Shown piece after piece: positions 34,468 through 42,187 of a DNA stretch of 64,000 bases; position 1 is the first letter of the stretch, and the number at the start of each line of letters is the position of its first letter. The notes beneath the pieces were generated by a model, which searched no databases, was not told the DNA's origin, and worked only from the letters and a program-made list of their open reading frames with translations. The DNA lies in contig NZ_JAKRVX010000007.1 of NCBI RefSeq assembly GCF_023638035.1, forward strand, positions 79,415 to 143,414. Reading direction: 5' to 3'. This DNA is from Natronocalculus amylovorans. Lineage in GTDB: Archaea > Halobacteriota > Halobacteria > Halobacteriales > Haloferacaceae. The position numbers were made by a program, and so were the translations under genes.

Positions 34468-36318
34468 ATGAACGGTACAGAGGGAACGGCAGTACTTCAG
34501 GAAGCTATTAGTTCTACATTCTATACGGTTCCAGAGTGTATAGATGGTGTTCCATCCTACGCTCCAGAAATTGACAAAGAGTGGGAGGTACCAGATGAGG
34601 TTATCAACGCAATCATGGAGCAACTTGCAGATGGGGAACCACTGCAGCAAGCGCTACTGACTGTTCTTGGGACGGGTGGTGATGCAATTCAGTATCGAGA
34701 TTCGTTATTCTGTGACCCATCAGATATGTGGCGGATCCCAGTCGCAGAGTCGATCACTGGGCGGTGTTTGGATATAAATCCAAGATTTGGTACACGATCG
34801 CTCAACCTTGCAGAGTTAGCAGATGAAGTATATGCGGTTGATCAATCGCTAACTGCGATGCAGTATCTACGGGGTCGAACTCATGCAGAAGGTGTGTCCG
34901 GGGTGTATCCAATGCATGGAACAGTATCATCGATCCCACCAGCAAAAAACGAATTTGACACTATCGTATTAGATATATCAAATAATAGGTTTATCGACAA
35001 AAGTATCAAAAAAGACATATTTAGTGTAATGGACTATTTGAGCCCTTCTGGGACATTATTCGTTATTGGGTCAGGTTTGTATTTACAGTCGTACAGCAGT
35101 GACTTTGATGATAAGGACATTGGTTTCACGCACCCCATACAACAGAAACTCTCGCAAAATAGTATACAGACTGGAGCCCAAATAGAGCACTTTTGTCAAT
35201 CTTTAGGATATCAAGATATATCTAAATATGCGCTTGTTCCGTCGGTGAAAAATGCATCATACATGTTCGATATGTCAGATACCACTGCTGGTAAGCGGAT
35301 GATCAATAATGAGATCATGCTTGATTCACCAATTGAGCCGTTTGTGAAGACATTAGGCAAGTTTCTTCTTGAGTATAAGATGCTTCCGTATATTACACCA
35401 GGATATTTATTGAAATGTACAAAACAGACTGCCCCTGATAAAACGCAGAGCTCACAAACTGAATCAACAATATTCACACGAGGGTCGGTTCGAACAGTCG
35501 CAGTTGTGACTGAGGCTGATGGAACACTCAAGAGGCTGGTTAAAACACCGCATAGACCAGCACATAGTGCATATCACGAGTTGGAGTATGAAACAACAAC
35601 TGCGATCGAAAACAAAGATGGTCAATATACATACCCAAGTGGTGACCTTACGGATTCACCCTTTGGAACCGTATATACAGAAGATCCTATTGATGGGTCA
35701 CCAATGACAGAGACAATAACCACCGATCTTGACTCGTTCAGAAGAGCGGTCAAAAAAGGGTTCGACTGGATAATCGAGTTCCAAAACGCACACAAAACCC
35801 CAGTAGTGCAACGGAGCGAAGAACAGGTGAGAACGGAGTTATCAATACCGGAATTGGATCTATATCCACCGCAGACAGGACCAGCAATGATGTGTACAGT
35901 GCCAAGCCATGGTGATTTACATCCAAAAAATATCTTTATTGATGAGACAGAGATTGTTGGAATTATCGATTGGGAGATGAGTAATATGCAAGGAAACCCA
36001 ATAACGGACCCTGCGTACTTTGTCATGCAAGTTTCAGCAAAAGTACACGGTGGATTACGCGATGGCATCACCAAAGCATACATCGAGGAGACAGAGTACA
36101 GTGAAATAGTCGCTAAAGAGGTGCGACGATACTGTACTCAAATGGGTATCCAGGTCGCTGATTTTGTACAGTACCTCCCATATGTATGGGTCGAGCGTCT
36201 CAAAAAAGCGCAATCGATCGCAGCGACAACATGGTATAGCGGGAAGTCAGTACGAAGGGCTAATAATATCCAATTTGTATGGGACCATTCTGAACAGATA
36301 GCGGATTGGATGTGTTGA
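34468..36318 (+). CDS. Methyltransferase-like / APH-type kinase fusion
   Basis: A 616-residue two-domain protein. Residues about 85-260 look like a class I methyltransferase: a glycine-poor SAM loop (CLDINPRFGTRSLNLAELADEV), an acidic strand end (VYAVDQS) and a motif resembling post-I (FDTIVLDISNN). Residues about 340-610 are an aminoglycoside-phosphotransferase-like kinase with H481-G-D483-L-H-P-K-N and D501 in IIDWEM, so the phosphotransfer and metal residues are intact. The canonical Gly triad of motif I is weak. The ATG at 34468 is preferred over a GTG 15 bases upstream. A sugar or lipid-linked sugar is a plausible substrate because of the flippase next door. Confidence 0.8.
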   Translation: MNGTEGTAVLQEAISSTFYTVPECIDGVPSYAPEIDKEWEVPDEVINAIMEQLADGEPLQQALLTVLGTGGDAIQYRDSLFCDPSDMWRIPVAESITGRCLDINPRFGTRSLNLAELADEVYAVDQSLTAMQYLRGRTHAEGVSGVYPMHGTVSSIPPAKNEFDTIVLDISNNRFIDKSIKKDIFSVMDYLSPSGTLFVIGSGLYLQSYSSDFDDKDIGFTHPIQQKLSQNSIQTGAQIEHFCQSLGYQDISKYALVPSVKNASYMFDMSDTTAGKRMINNEIMLDSPIEPFVKTLGKFLLEYKMLPYITPGYLLKCTKQTAPDKTQSSQTESTIFTRGSVRTVAVVTEADGTLKRLVKTPHRPAHSAYHELEYETTTAIENKDGQYTYPSGDLTDSPFGTVYTEDPIDGSPMTETITTDLDSFRRAVKKGFDWIIEFQNAHKTPVVQRSEEQVRTELSIPELDLYPPQTGPAMMCTVPSHGDLHPKNIFIDETEIVGIIDWEMSNMQGNPITDPAYFVMQVSAKVHGGLRDGITKAYIEETEYSEIVAKEVRRYCTQMGIQVADFVQYLPYVWVERLKKAQSIAATTWYSGKSVRRANNIQFVWDHSEQIADWMC

Positions 36319-36600
36319 ACACAGGAGTAGCTCGAGTACGTACATTACACACATAGGTATGTAATTCATATTGTATTCTCGCAGGATACAAGAGTATATT
36401 ACCAAAAATAAGTTCATACTACTACTTGGTATGGTGATATTTCTCCAAGATATACAGCCAAAAACAGGATATATAAAGTACATGAATAATGTAGATGCGT
36501 GATTTAATTACCAATTGCCGACATTGGACAGAGAAAAGGGAACATTTTTTAAAAAGACACGCAATGCTCGAATCGTCGGACAAACAACGCAATAATAGAT

Positions 36601-36924
36601 ATGAAGACCACACAATCACCGGGCACACACTCAGTTAACGCTCATTCAGAAAACACGCAGGTATATTGCTTTGAACATGAACCGGATGCAGAGCAAACAC
36701 TGACTGTCTCGATCGCTCGTGCGATCGCTGCAGTAACAGGAACGGAGCCAGGATCGCTTCGACCGCGGCTGTACGATGTGCTTGATACAGAAGCACTCGA
36801 GCAGCTCATTAGACGATCGCGGGAGGCAGGAAGTCAAGTAAAAGTGAGCTTTGAAATTGCAGATTTATTCATTACAATTAATGGTAATAGTCGAATTCTC
36901 ATTCAAATGCCGAGCACAAGTTAA
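36601..36924 (+). CDS. HalOD1-domain protein
   Basis: A 107-residue protein whose second part matches the haloarchaeal output domain HalOD1: SIARAIAAVTGTEPGSLRPRLYDVLDTEALEQL, then VSFEIADLFITINGNSRI. The first 28 residues are polar. HalOD1 usually sits at the end of signalling proteins or stands alone as a small regulator of unknown mechanism. The 282 bases before it (36319-36600) hold no gene I can support. Confidence 0.88.
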   Translation: MKTTQSPGTHSVNAHSENTQVYCFEHEPDAEQTLTVSIARAIAAVTGTEPGSLRPRLYDVLDTEALEQLIRRSREAGSQVKVSFEIADLFITINGNSRILIQMPSTS

Positions 36925-37034
36925 CAAAATCGCAGTACAGTGTAGAGATAGACAGGTAAAGTTATAAATAAATAGACATAATTGGAGATCGTTTTCGGTT
37001 GTTACTTGACAAATTTATTATATTTTCCAGCAAG

Positions 37035-37042
37035 TATTTATA
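37035..37042 (+). promoter_or_regulatory. TATA box of the 41-residue ORF
   Basis: TATTTATA lies 24 bases before the start codon at 37067, the ideal position for a leaderless haloarchaeal transcript. Confidence 0.5.
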
Positions 37043-37066
37043 CATCAATATGGTACACAATCATGT

Positions 37067-37192
37067 ATGTCAAAGTGGTTAACTGACGAAGAACTAGACA
37101 GACTCTCCCGTTTCGCAAATATGCCTGCACATGCACGCACCCCAGAAATGCTGCTCCCAGAGGATGACCCAGACGACAACCCCGAACCGTAG
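37067..37192 (+). CDS. Small acidic 41-residue protein
   Basis: A short frame encoding MSKWLTDEELDRLSRF, a Met/Pro-rich middle and an acidic tail (LLPEDDPDDNPEP). A well-placed TATA box 24 bases upstream and the strong helix-forming start support expression. It is convergent with the winged-helix regulator, their stops being eight bases apart. The function is unknown. It could be a regulatory peptide or an adaptor. Confidence 0.5.
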   Translation: MSKWLTDEELDRLSRFANMPAHARTPEMLLPEDDPDDNPEP

Positions 37193-37199
37193 TGTTCAG

Positions 37200-37478
37200 T
37201 TATTCGATCAAATTCTTCGCGCGGATCTCATCCCATAGCTGCTCGCCATGGTCAGTGATTCCGTAGACACGTCCTTTTTTCCGATTTTCGGGCACAAGGA
37301 GCTCGACCAACGTTCGATCGCGTAGTCGGCCAAGTGCTCTGGAAACGTGTGTAATTCCAATCCCGGAATCTTCGGCGATCCGAGACGGAGTTGCAGGCCC
37401 ATCAGAGAGCCGCTGTAGAACAGCGATTCGGTACTGAGAGCTAATCACGAATCCAATTTCGTCCCAATCTTCGGTCAT
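37200..37478 (-). CDS. Winged-helix regulator (ArsR/MarR-like)
   Basis: A 92-residue DNA-binding protein. The HTH spans about 15-55 (YRIAVLQRLSDGPATPSRIAEDSGIGITHVSRALGRLRD) and a beta-wing follows (LLVPENRKKGRVYGITDHG). No metal or ligand site is visible. It is one of three potential regulators (with the zinc-finger protein and DUF7344) placed in the middle of the glycan locus, so local control is likely. Confidence 0.9.
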   Translation of the reverse strand: MTEDWDEIGFVISSQYRIAVLQRLSDGPATPSRIAEDSGIGITHVSRALGRLRDRTLVELLVPENRKKGRVYGITDHGEQLWDEIRAKNLIE

Positions 37479-37733
37479 ACGTGCCTCCGATGTGTGGTGC
37501 GCATATACTGTATCATAGTCTCCTCGTCTGGGTCAAATCCCAGTTTTCGTGTACCGGCTGTGTACCGAATGAATGAATCATTGTACACAGCCGTTATACA
37601 AGTAATCCGCCCGTGGGCTTATGAGCATGACGATAGTCAAGGTTACGGGACAATCATATACGGATACATAATGAGTGCGGGAAAGTGACGATTTTGCTAT
37701 GGCAGCGAGAGACATATTCACGATATGGATTGT

Positions 37734-37743
37734 ATAACAAAGC
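37734..37743 (+). promoter_or_regulatory. ATAACAAAGC motif, copy 2
   Basis: An exact copy ending 26 bases before the zinc-finger gene start at 37770 and oriented toward it. Confidence 0.55.
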
Positions 37744-37769
37744 CAGTGTACTGGTTGGAAACCTGCATG

Positions 37770-37955
37770 GATGTGTTAGAACCAGAGACCAGAACATGGG
37801 ACCGACGAGAAACGAAGCGCCAGTGTCAGAACTGCGGGAGCTATGTCACCCGTCAGTTTGTCCGCGTGTTTGGTGCAAATGACGGCGCATTGTATGGCTG
37901 TCTACACTGCTTGACGCTGAGAGACCTCCGAGAGGGTGGAGGAAAGAACGCATAG
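37770..37955 (+). CDS. DUF7563-like zinc-finger protein
   Basis: A 61-residue protein with two Cys pairs, CQNCGSYVTRQFVRVFG and YGCLHCLTLRDL, forming a zinc ribbon seen in the haloarchaeal DUF7563 family. The first 18 residues are polar. An alternative start 45 bases upstream would lie on the ATAACAAAGC motif, so ATG 37770 is preferred. Possible roles are RNA or DNA binding, or a transcription adaptor. Confidence 0.8.
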   Translation, partial: DVLEPETRTWDRRETKRQCQNCGSYVTRQFVRVFGANDGALYGCLHCLTLRDLREGGGKNA

Positions 37956-37959
37956 CTGA

Positions 37960-38499
37960 TTACTCATTTTCGAACAGATCAAGCGGGAATTCGCCGCTTG
38001 ATCGTGCAGTATGCAGATAATGAGCAACAGCAAGACCTGCAAGTGCAGCAAGAACGCCAACTCCAACAACAAATTGGAGTGATTCGCTTGCGGTGACAGT
38101 ATTTACAGCAATAAACAGCGCGCCTCCTATAAGTACAAGAGCAAGGTAATATTGCTGCCATGGAATCTCTGACTCTTGTCTGAAGTAGTCGCCAATCTCA
38201 GTGGCACCACCAGACAATGTTACCAGACCAGACTCAGAATCGTAGTCAATTGCACCTGCATCTTGGAGCTTTGGAATATGTGTCTGATAAAGCGAGACGT
38301 ATGTTCGTTTTCGTTGCTGGCTCGTGAGCTCGTCGACCGGGATATCGTTTTCCGTCGCTGCGATCTGTGCTGCAAGCTCACTCAAACTTACTGGACCATC
38401 GGCTCGCTTGAGATAATGGAGGACAAAACGGCGGCGCGAGTTGCTGAGGAGGTCAAATACGACATCTCGGGACAACGGGCTGTGTTGTTGTTCAGACAT
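37960..38499 (-). CDS. DUF7344-type winged-helix protein with two membrane helices
   Basis: A 179-residue protein. Residues 10-100 form a winged helix of the DUF7344 kind (VVFDLLSNSRRRFVLHYLKRADG, then TYVSLYQTHIPKLQDAGAIDYDSESGLV). Two helices follow (about 117-135 and 141-162). A DNA-binding domain tied to the membrane suggests a regulator responding to envelope state. It reads away from the DUF1616 gene over a shared 320-base region and ends just behind the zinc-finger gene. Confidence 0.88.
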   Translation of the reverse strand: MSEQQHSPLSRDVVFDLLSNSRRRFVLHYLKRADGPVSLSELAAQIAATENDIPVDELTSQQRKRTYVSLYQTHIPKLQDAGAIDYDSESGLVTLSGGATEIGDYFRQESEIPWQQYYLALVLIGGALFIAVNTVTASESLQFVVGVGVLAALAGLAVAHYLHTARSSGEFPLDLFENE

Positions 38500-38654
38500 T
38501 CGAAATCATGTATTGGTTGATAGTTACCGACTGTTCAGCGTGAACACACGGAAGTTCACATGTTCATTTCCATAGCCAGCACTTTGTTACACCTAAGTTA
38601 GCGATGCTAATGGATGGTTTGCAGGTGCCATCAATGGAGAAGGCAGTTCATTAT

Positions 38655-38668
38655 AATAATTAATTATT
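38655..38668. promoter_or_regulatory. Perfect AT palindrome, possible operator
   Basis: AATAATTAATTATT is its own reverse complement and lies between divergent genes. Its AT-only content makes it weaker evidence than a mixed palindrome. Confidence 0.3.
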
Positions 38669-38778
38669 GGTATGTGAGGCGGTGATCAATAGGGCTGTAT
38701 AGGCACAGTATCAGCTTCGGAACGGGTTCTGTACAATGAATGACAGACAGTTATTGCCAAATCGCGCGTATGCGAAGG

Positions 38779-38788
38779 ATAACAAAGC
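38779..38788 (+). promoter_or_regulatory. ATAACAAAGC motif, copy 3
   Basis: An exact copy ending 31 bases before the DUF1616 start at 38820 and pointing toward it. Confidence 0.55.
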
Positions 38789-38819
38789 CACCCTACTGTG
38801 AGTATCAGGTGAGAAACGA

Positions 38820-39794
38820 ATGTCATCACAAGATTCAGCAAACAAAAACACCGGGCAGCCCGAGTCGGTCGGAACGCTGCCGATCGATGTGGTGTTGCTT
38901 GTTGCGTTTACATTTTCGGCCCTCCTGCTGCTGATCGGAACCAGTTCGACAACCCTCCATACGTTGTTGATGATCCCGCTGCTGTTTTTTATTCCTGGCT
39001 ACATGCTTGTCGCGACACTATTTCCACACAATGGAAATGTGTCCGGCGATGGAGTCAGGCTGACAACGGTAGAGCGAGTTGTGGTCTCATTTGGGATGAG
39101 TATTGCACTTATTCCATTGTTTGGTATCATCCTTGAGCTGCTACCTGTGAATGCGTTCGGCGGAACGTATCTACCAGCAGTGACACTGTTCATTATTGTG
39201 TTTGGCCTGCTTGGAACGATTCAGCGAATCCGCCTATCACCAGGGGAGCGCTTTGTAATCTCGCTTCCGTCAATCCGAACACAACCGGATGGGAGTGAGC
39301 GATCGACACTGTATGTTGCAACGAGCATTCTCCTCATCGTGAGTATGGTCTTTGCAGTTGGAACGCTTGGGTTTGCACTTGCATCGTTTGAGTCCGGTGA
39401 GTCATACTCACAGCTGCACCTAACAACCAGTGACGAAACCGGACAACAGATACTCGATGGCTATCCAGACGCGGTTTCGCAAGGTGATAGCATTCCGCTC
39501 ACAGTTGGATTAGAAAACAGCGAACACGAGGGACAGTCCTATACGATCGTCATCGTTTCAGAACAGATGGTTGAAGAAGATGGTGAGTTAGAACAGATCG
39601 ATGCAGAAGAGATTGCCCGTTTTGAGCCAACGGTAGAGGCAGGAGGACAATGGTCTGCACAACATGAGATCGATACAAACCGCGTCGGGTTGTTTAGATA
39701 CAGCTACTATGTGTACACGGGGGATGTTCCGGAGGAACACAATAGTGAAGATGCATATCGACACACGTATGTGACAGTTGACGTGACAGAGTAA
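38820..39794 (+). CDS. DUF1616 membrane protein
   Basis: A 324-residue protein with four N-terminal helices (about 22-41, 48-66, 84-104, 111-130), another near 162-188, then an extracellular beta-domain (about 190-324) rich in Glu and Thr. The block PLLFFIPGYMLVATLFP is typical of DUF1616 proteins of haloarchaea, which often lie in surface-glycan or S-layer loci. The function is unknown. Gene position before the sugar-nucleotide operon fits surface biogenesis. Confidence 0.88.
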   Translation: MSSQDSANKNTGQPESVGTLPIDVVLLVAFTFSALLLLIGTSSTTLHTLLMIPLLFFIPGYMLVATLFPHNGNVSGDGVRLTTVERVVVSFGMSIALIPLFGIILELLPVNAFGGTYLPAVTLFIIVFGLLGTIQRIRLSPGERFVISLPSIRTQPDGSERSTLYVATSILLIVSMVFAVGTLGFALASFESGESYSQLHLTTSDETGQQILDGYPDAVSQGDSIPLTVGLENSEHEGQSYTIVIVSEQMVEEDGELEQIDAEEIARFEPTVEAGGQWSAQHEIDTNRVGLFRYSYYVYTGDVPEEHNSEDAYRHTYVTVDVTE

Positions 39795-39854
39795 GCAGTT
39801 GAATACTCACAGCGAGGTAAAGAAGTAAGAAGCTACCAATTCTCAATCATCTGT

Positions 39855-39864
39855 ATAACAAAGC
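39855..39864 (+). promoter_or_regulatory. ATAACAAAGC motif, copy 4
   Basis: An exact copy ending 189 bases before the aminotransferase start at 40054, pointing toward it. The larger distance implies a leader or an intervening start. Confidence 0.5.
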
Positions 39865-40053
39865 GACCAAACAGGAACACAACATGTGAGACGCTAGCGC
39901 AGGAAGCTGGCGGAGTATGTAGTGAGATTCTATGTCCATACCGTATTCACACAAATCATTGCTGAACCGCAAGGAGCATGGCCCCCAAATCAATGTTAGT
40001 CGAATCGCGTTCGGTCCCGTAGTAATGCAACAATCAAAAAACGGTGAAAACCA

Positions 40054-41217
40054 ATGAGTATTCCAATTGCAAACCCAGCAATTGGGTCTGAAGAGAGAAA
40101 ACGCGTCGACGAAGTCCTCGAGAGCGGATATATTGCAGACGGTGACGTTGTCAGAGAGTTCGAAGACTCATTTTCCACCTTCTGTGGCGTTGAACACGGG
40201 GTTGCGACGTCAAATGGGACAACCGCGCTTGAGGTTGCGTTTCGAGCCCTTGGGTTAGGAGATGGGGATACAGTCCTCACAACACCATTTTCGTTTATTG
40301 CAAGCGCAAATGCAATCCGACTCTGCGGTGCGACCGCAGAGTTTGCGGACATAGATCCAGAAACCTATACACTCGATCCTGATGCAATTCGCGAAAAAAT
40401 AGAAGAGTTGGATGGATCAGTTGATGCAATACTTGTTGTGCACTTGTATGGGCTTGCAGCGCCGATGGATGAGATCTCTGAAATTGCGGACGAACACGAT
40501 CTTCTTGTCATTGAGGATGCCGCACAAGCACATGGCGCGATGATTGGTGAAACCAAAGTTGGCGGGTTTGGAGATGCTGCCTGTTTCTCCTTTTATCCAA
40601 CAAAAAATATGACGACCGGAGAGGGTGGAATGGTTGTCACTGATACTGACGAAGTGGCAACACGCGCTCGTCGATATATCAATCACGGCCGGGTTGGGAC
40701 TTATAAACACAGTGAGGTCGGCAACAACTTCCGAATGACGAATATTGCAGCGGCGATCGGGCTTGCACAGCTCGATCGGCTGTCTGAGTTCAACGCTGCT
40801 CGCCGGATGAATGCGACTGCACTCACAGCAACGCTCCGTGAGATTGATATTGGTCGTCCTCCAGTCGTGCCAGAATCGCATACGCATGTCTACCATCAGT
40901 ACACCGTATGGGTTGAGAACCGTGATGCATTCGTGTCCTATTTGGATGATGCAGGAGTTGGAACCGGTGTCTACTACCCACTACCAATTCATGAGCAGCC
41001 TGCCTACGATTCATATAATGGGTCATTCCCACATGCGGAAAGCGCAGCAGAGCATGTTGTATCCCTCCCTGTTCATCCACAGCTAAGCGAATCAGATCTT
41101 GATCGAATCTGTACAGTACTTCGTGCGTACGGACAGCTCAAAGCATCGGTTACTGAAGAGCTGACACCTGAGCGGCTACAGACAATGCAAGCGGAGACAA
41201 ACACAATGGAGGACTAA
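40054..41217 (+). CDS. DegT/DnrJ/EryC1-type sugar aminotransferase (WbpE-like)
   Basis: A 387-residue PLP enzyme. It has the family N-terminus, the block GVATSNGTTALEVAFRALG, an Asp for PLP (VIEDAAQAHGA) and the Schiff-base Lys in SFYPTKNMTTGEGGMV. It transfers an amino group to a keto-sugar nucleotide. The following oxidoreductase (stop at 41217, ATG at 41219) would make the 3-keto substrate, as in the WbpB-WbpE pair. An acetyltransferase (53566) and a UDP-sugar 6-dehydrogenase (54144) complete the pathway. Confidence 0.93.
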   Translation: MSIPIANPAIGSEERKRVDEVLESGYIADGDVVREFEDSFSTFCGVEHGVATSNGTTALEVAFRALGLGDGDTVLTTPFSFIASANAIRLCGATAEFADIDPETYTLDPDAIREKIEELDGSVDAILVVHLYGLAAPMDEISEIADEHDLLVIEDAAQAHGAMIGETKVGGFGDAACFSFYPTKNMTTGEGGMVVTDTDEVATRARRYINHGRVGTYKHSEVGNNFRMTNIAAAIGLAQLDRLSEFNAARRMNATALTATLREIDIGRPPVVPESHTHVYHQYTVWVENRDAFVSYLDDAGVGTGVYYPLPIHEQPAYDSYNGSFPHAESAAEHVVSLPVHPQLSESDLDRICTVLRAYGQLKASVTEELTPERLQTMQAETNTMED

Positions 41218-41218
41218 G

Positions 41219-42187
41219 ATGGTCGCAGAAACCCTTTCAGCAGGAGTAATTGGTGTTGGATCGATGGGCAGACATCACGCACGCGTTTATCACGAACTTC
41301 CCGATGTTATACTGTCGGGTGTTACAGATGTCGATTATGAGTCTGCCAAAACAGTCGCGGAAACATATCGGACGCGATCGAAGTCAGTTAGTGGACTGCT
41401 CCGAGACGTAGATTTGGTTTCAATTGCAGTCCCAACACAGTATCACTACCAAGCAGCAATGGAGGCGATAGAGGCAGGTGTCCACGTTCTTATTGAAAAA
41501 CCAATTGCTGAGACTGCGACCCAAGCAAAAAAGCTAGTTCGTGCGGCAGAGAATGCGGGCGTCACACTGCAGGTCGGACATGTCGAACGATTTAATCCGG
41601 CAGTACAGACGGTTATGGATATTATTCCAGAGTTAGAGATAATTGCGATCGATGCGCAGCGTCTTGGGCCACCAGTTGGACGTGAGATCCAAGACAGTGC
41701 AGCGGTCGACCTAATGATTCATGATTTGGATATAATTACGTCACTCGTTGATGAGCCGGTCGAGACAGTTTCTGCAGCCGAAACAGCAGCAGAGCAGTAT
41801 GTGACTGCAACGCTCACGTTTGAATCTGGAATTATTGGAACACTGACTGCGAGCCGAGTGACGCAACAAAAAGTGAGAGAGCTTTCAATCACGGCAAAGG
41901 AGTGTCGAGTGAATGTTGATTATGTCTCACAATCAGTGACGATCAGCCGGCAGTCGATACCGGAGTATGTCGAATCTGATGGCCAGGTGAAGTACCGGCA
42001 TTCGAACGTGATCGAGCGGCCGACAGTCGAAAACGGTGAGCCGCTTCGGCATGAGCTTGAGTCATTCGTCTCTGCTATCAGGTCAAACGGATCACCAGTA
42101 GTGAGCGGCGAAGATGGTCTCCGTGCGCTTTCGCTCGCACAGCGGGTTGAGAGCAACAGTCTACAAACAGTGGAGCAAGCACGATGA
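41219..42187 (+). CDS. Gfo/Idh/MocA-type NAD-dependent sugar oxidoreductase (WbpB-like)
   Basis: A 322-residue dehydrogenase with the NAD-binding start GVIGVGSMGRHHARVYHEL and the conserved EKPIAETATQA block. A Gly-His pair in LQVGHVERFNP and LMIHDLDI (His of the catalytic region) are present. It probably oxidises C3 of a UDP-hexuronate. It follows the aminotransferase at one base and overlaps the next gene by four (42184-42187), showing a single operon. Confidence 0.9.
   Translation: MVAETLSAGVIGVGSMGRHHARVYHELPDVILSGVTDVDYESAKTVAETYRTRSKSVSGLLRDVDLVSIAVPTQYHYQAAMEAIEAGVHVLIEKPIAETATQAKKLVRAAENAGVTLQVGHVERFNPAVQTVMDIIPELEIIAIDAQRLGPPVGREIQDSAAVDLMIHDLDIITSLVDEPVETVSAAETAAEQYVTATLTFESGIIGTLTASRVTQQKVRELSITAKECRVNVDYVSQSVTISRQSIPEYVESDGQVKYRHSNVIERPTVENGEPLRHELESFVSAIRSNGSPVVSGEDGLRALSLAQRVESNSLQTVEQAR

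Larger units (their letters stand above)
38500..38819. other. Divergent regulatory region, no gene
   Basis: These 320 bases separate DUF7344 and DUF1616. They hold a perfect 14-base palindrome AATAATTAATTATT at 38655-38668, an ATAACAAAGC copy at 38779-38788 toward DUF1616, and on the other strand a weaker version (GTAACAAAGT, near 38582-38591) toward DUF7344. No gene is supported. Confidence 0.5.

Noticed and set aside
36319..36600. Minus-strand Cys/Ser-rich open frames
   Set aside because: They are rich in Cys, Ser and Ile with no promoter support and look like chance frames in AT-rich DNA.
37525..37550. A CTGGG-TCAAAT-CCCAG stem resembling a tRNA T-arm
   Set aside because: The loop has six rather than seven bases and no acceptor, D or anticodon arms can be found around it, so there is no tRNA gene.
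39795..40053. Possible small gene before the aminotransferase
   Set aside because: No start with a plausible acidic or membrane protein was found; only the ATAACAAAGC copy stands out.
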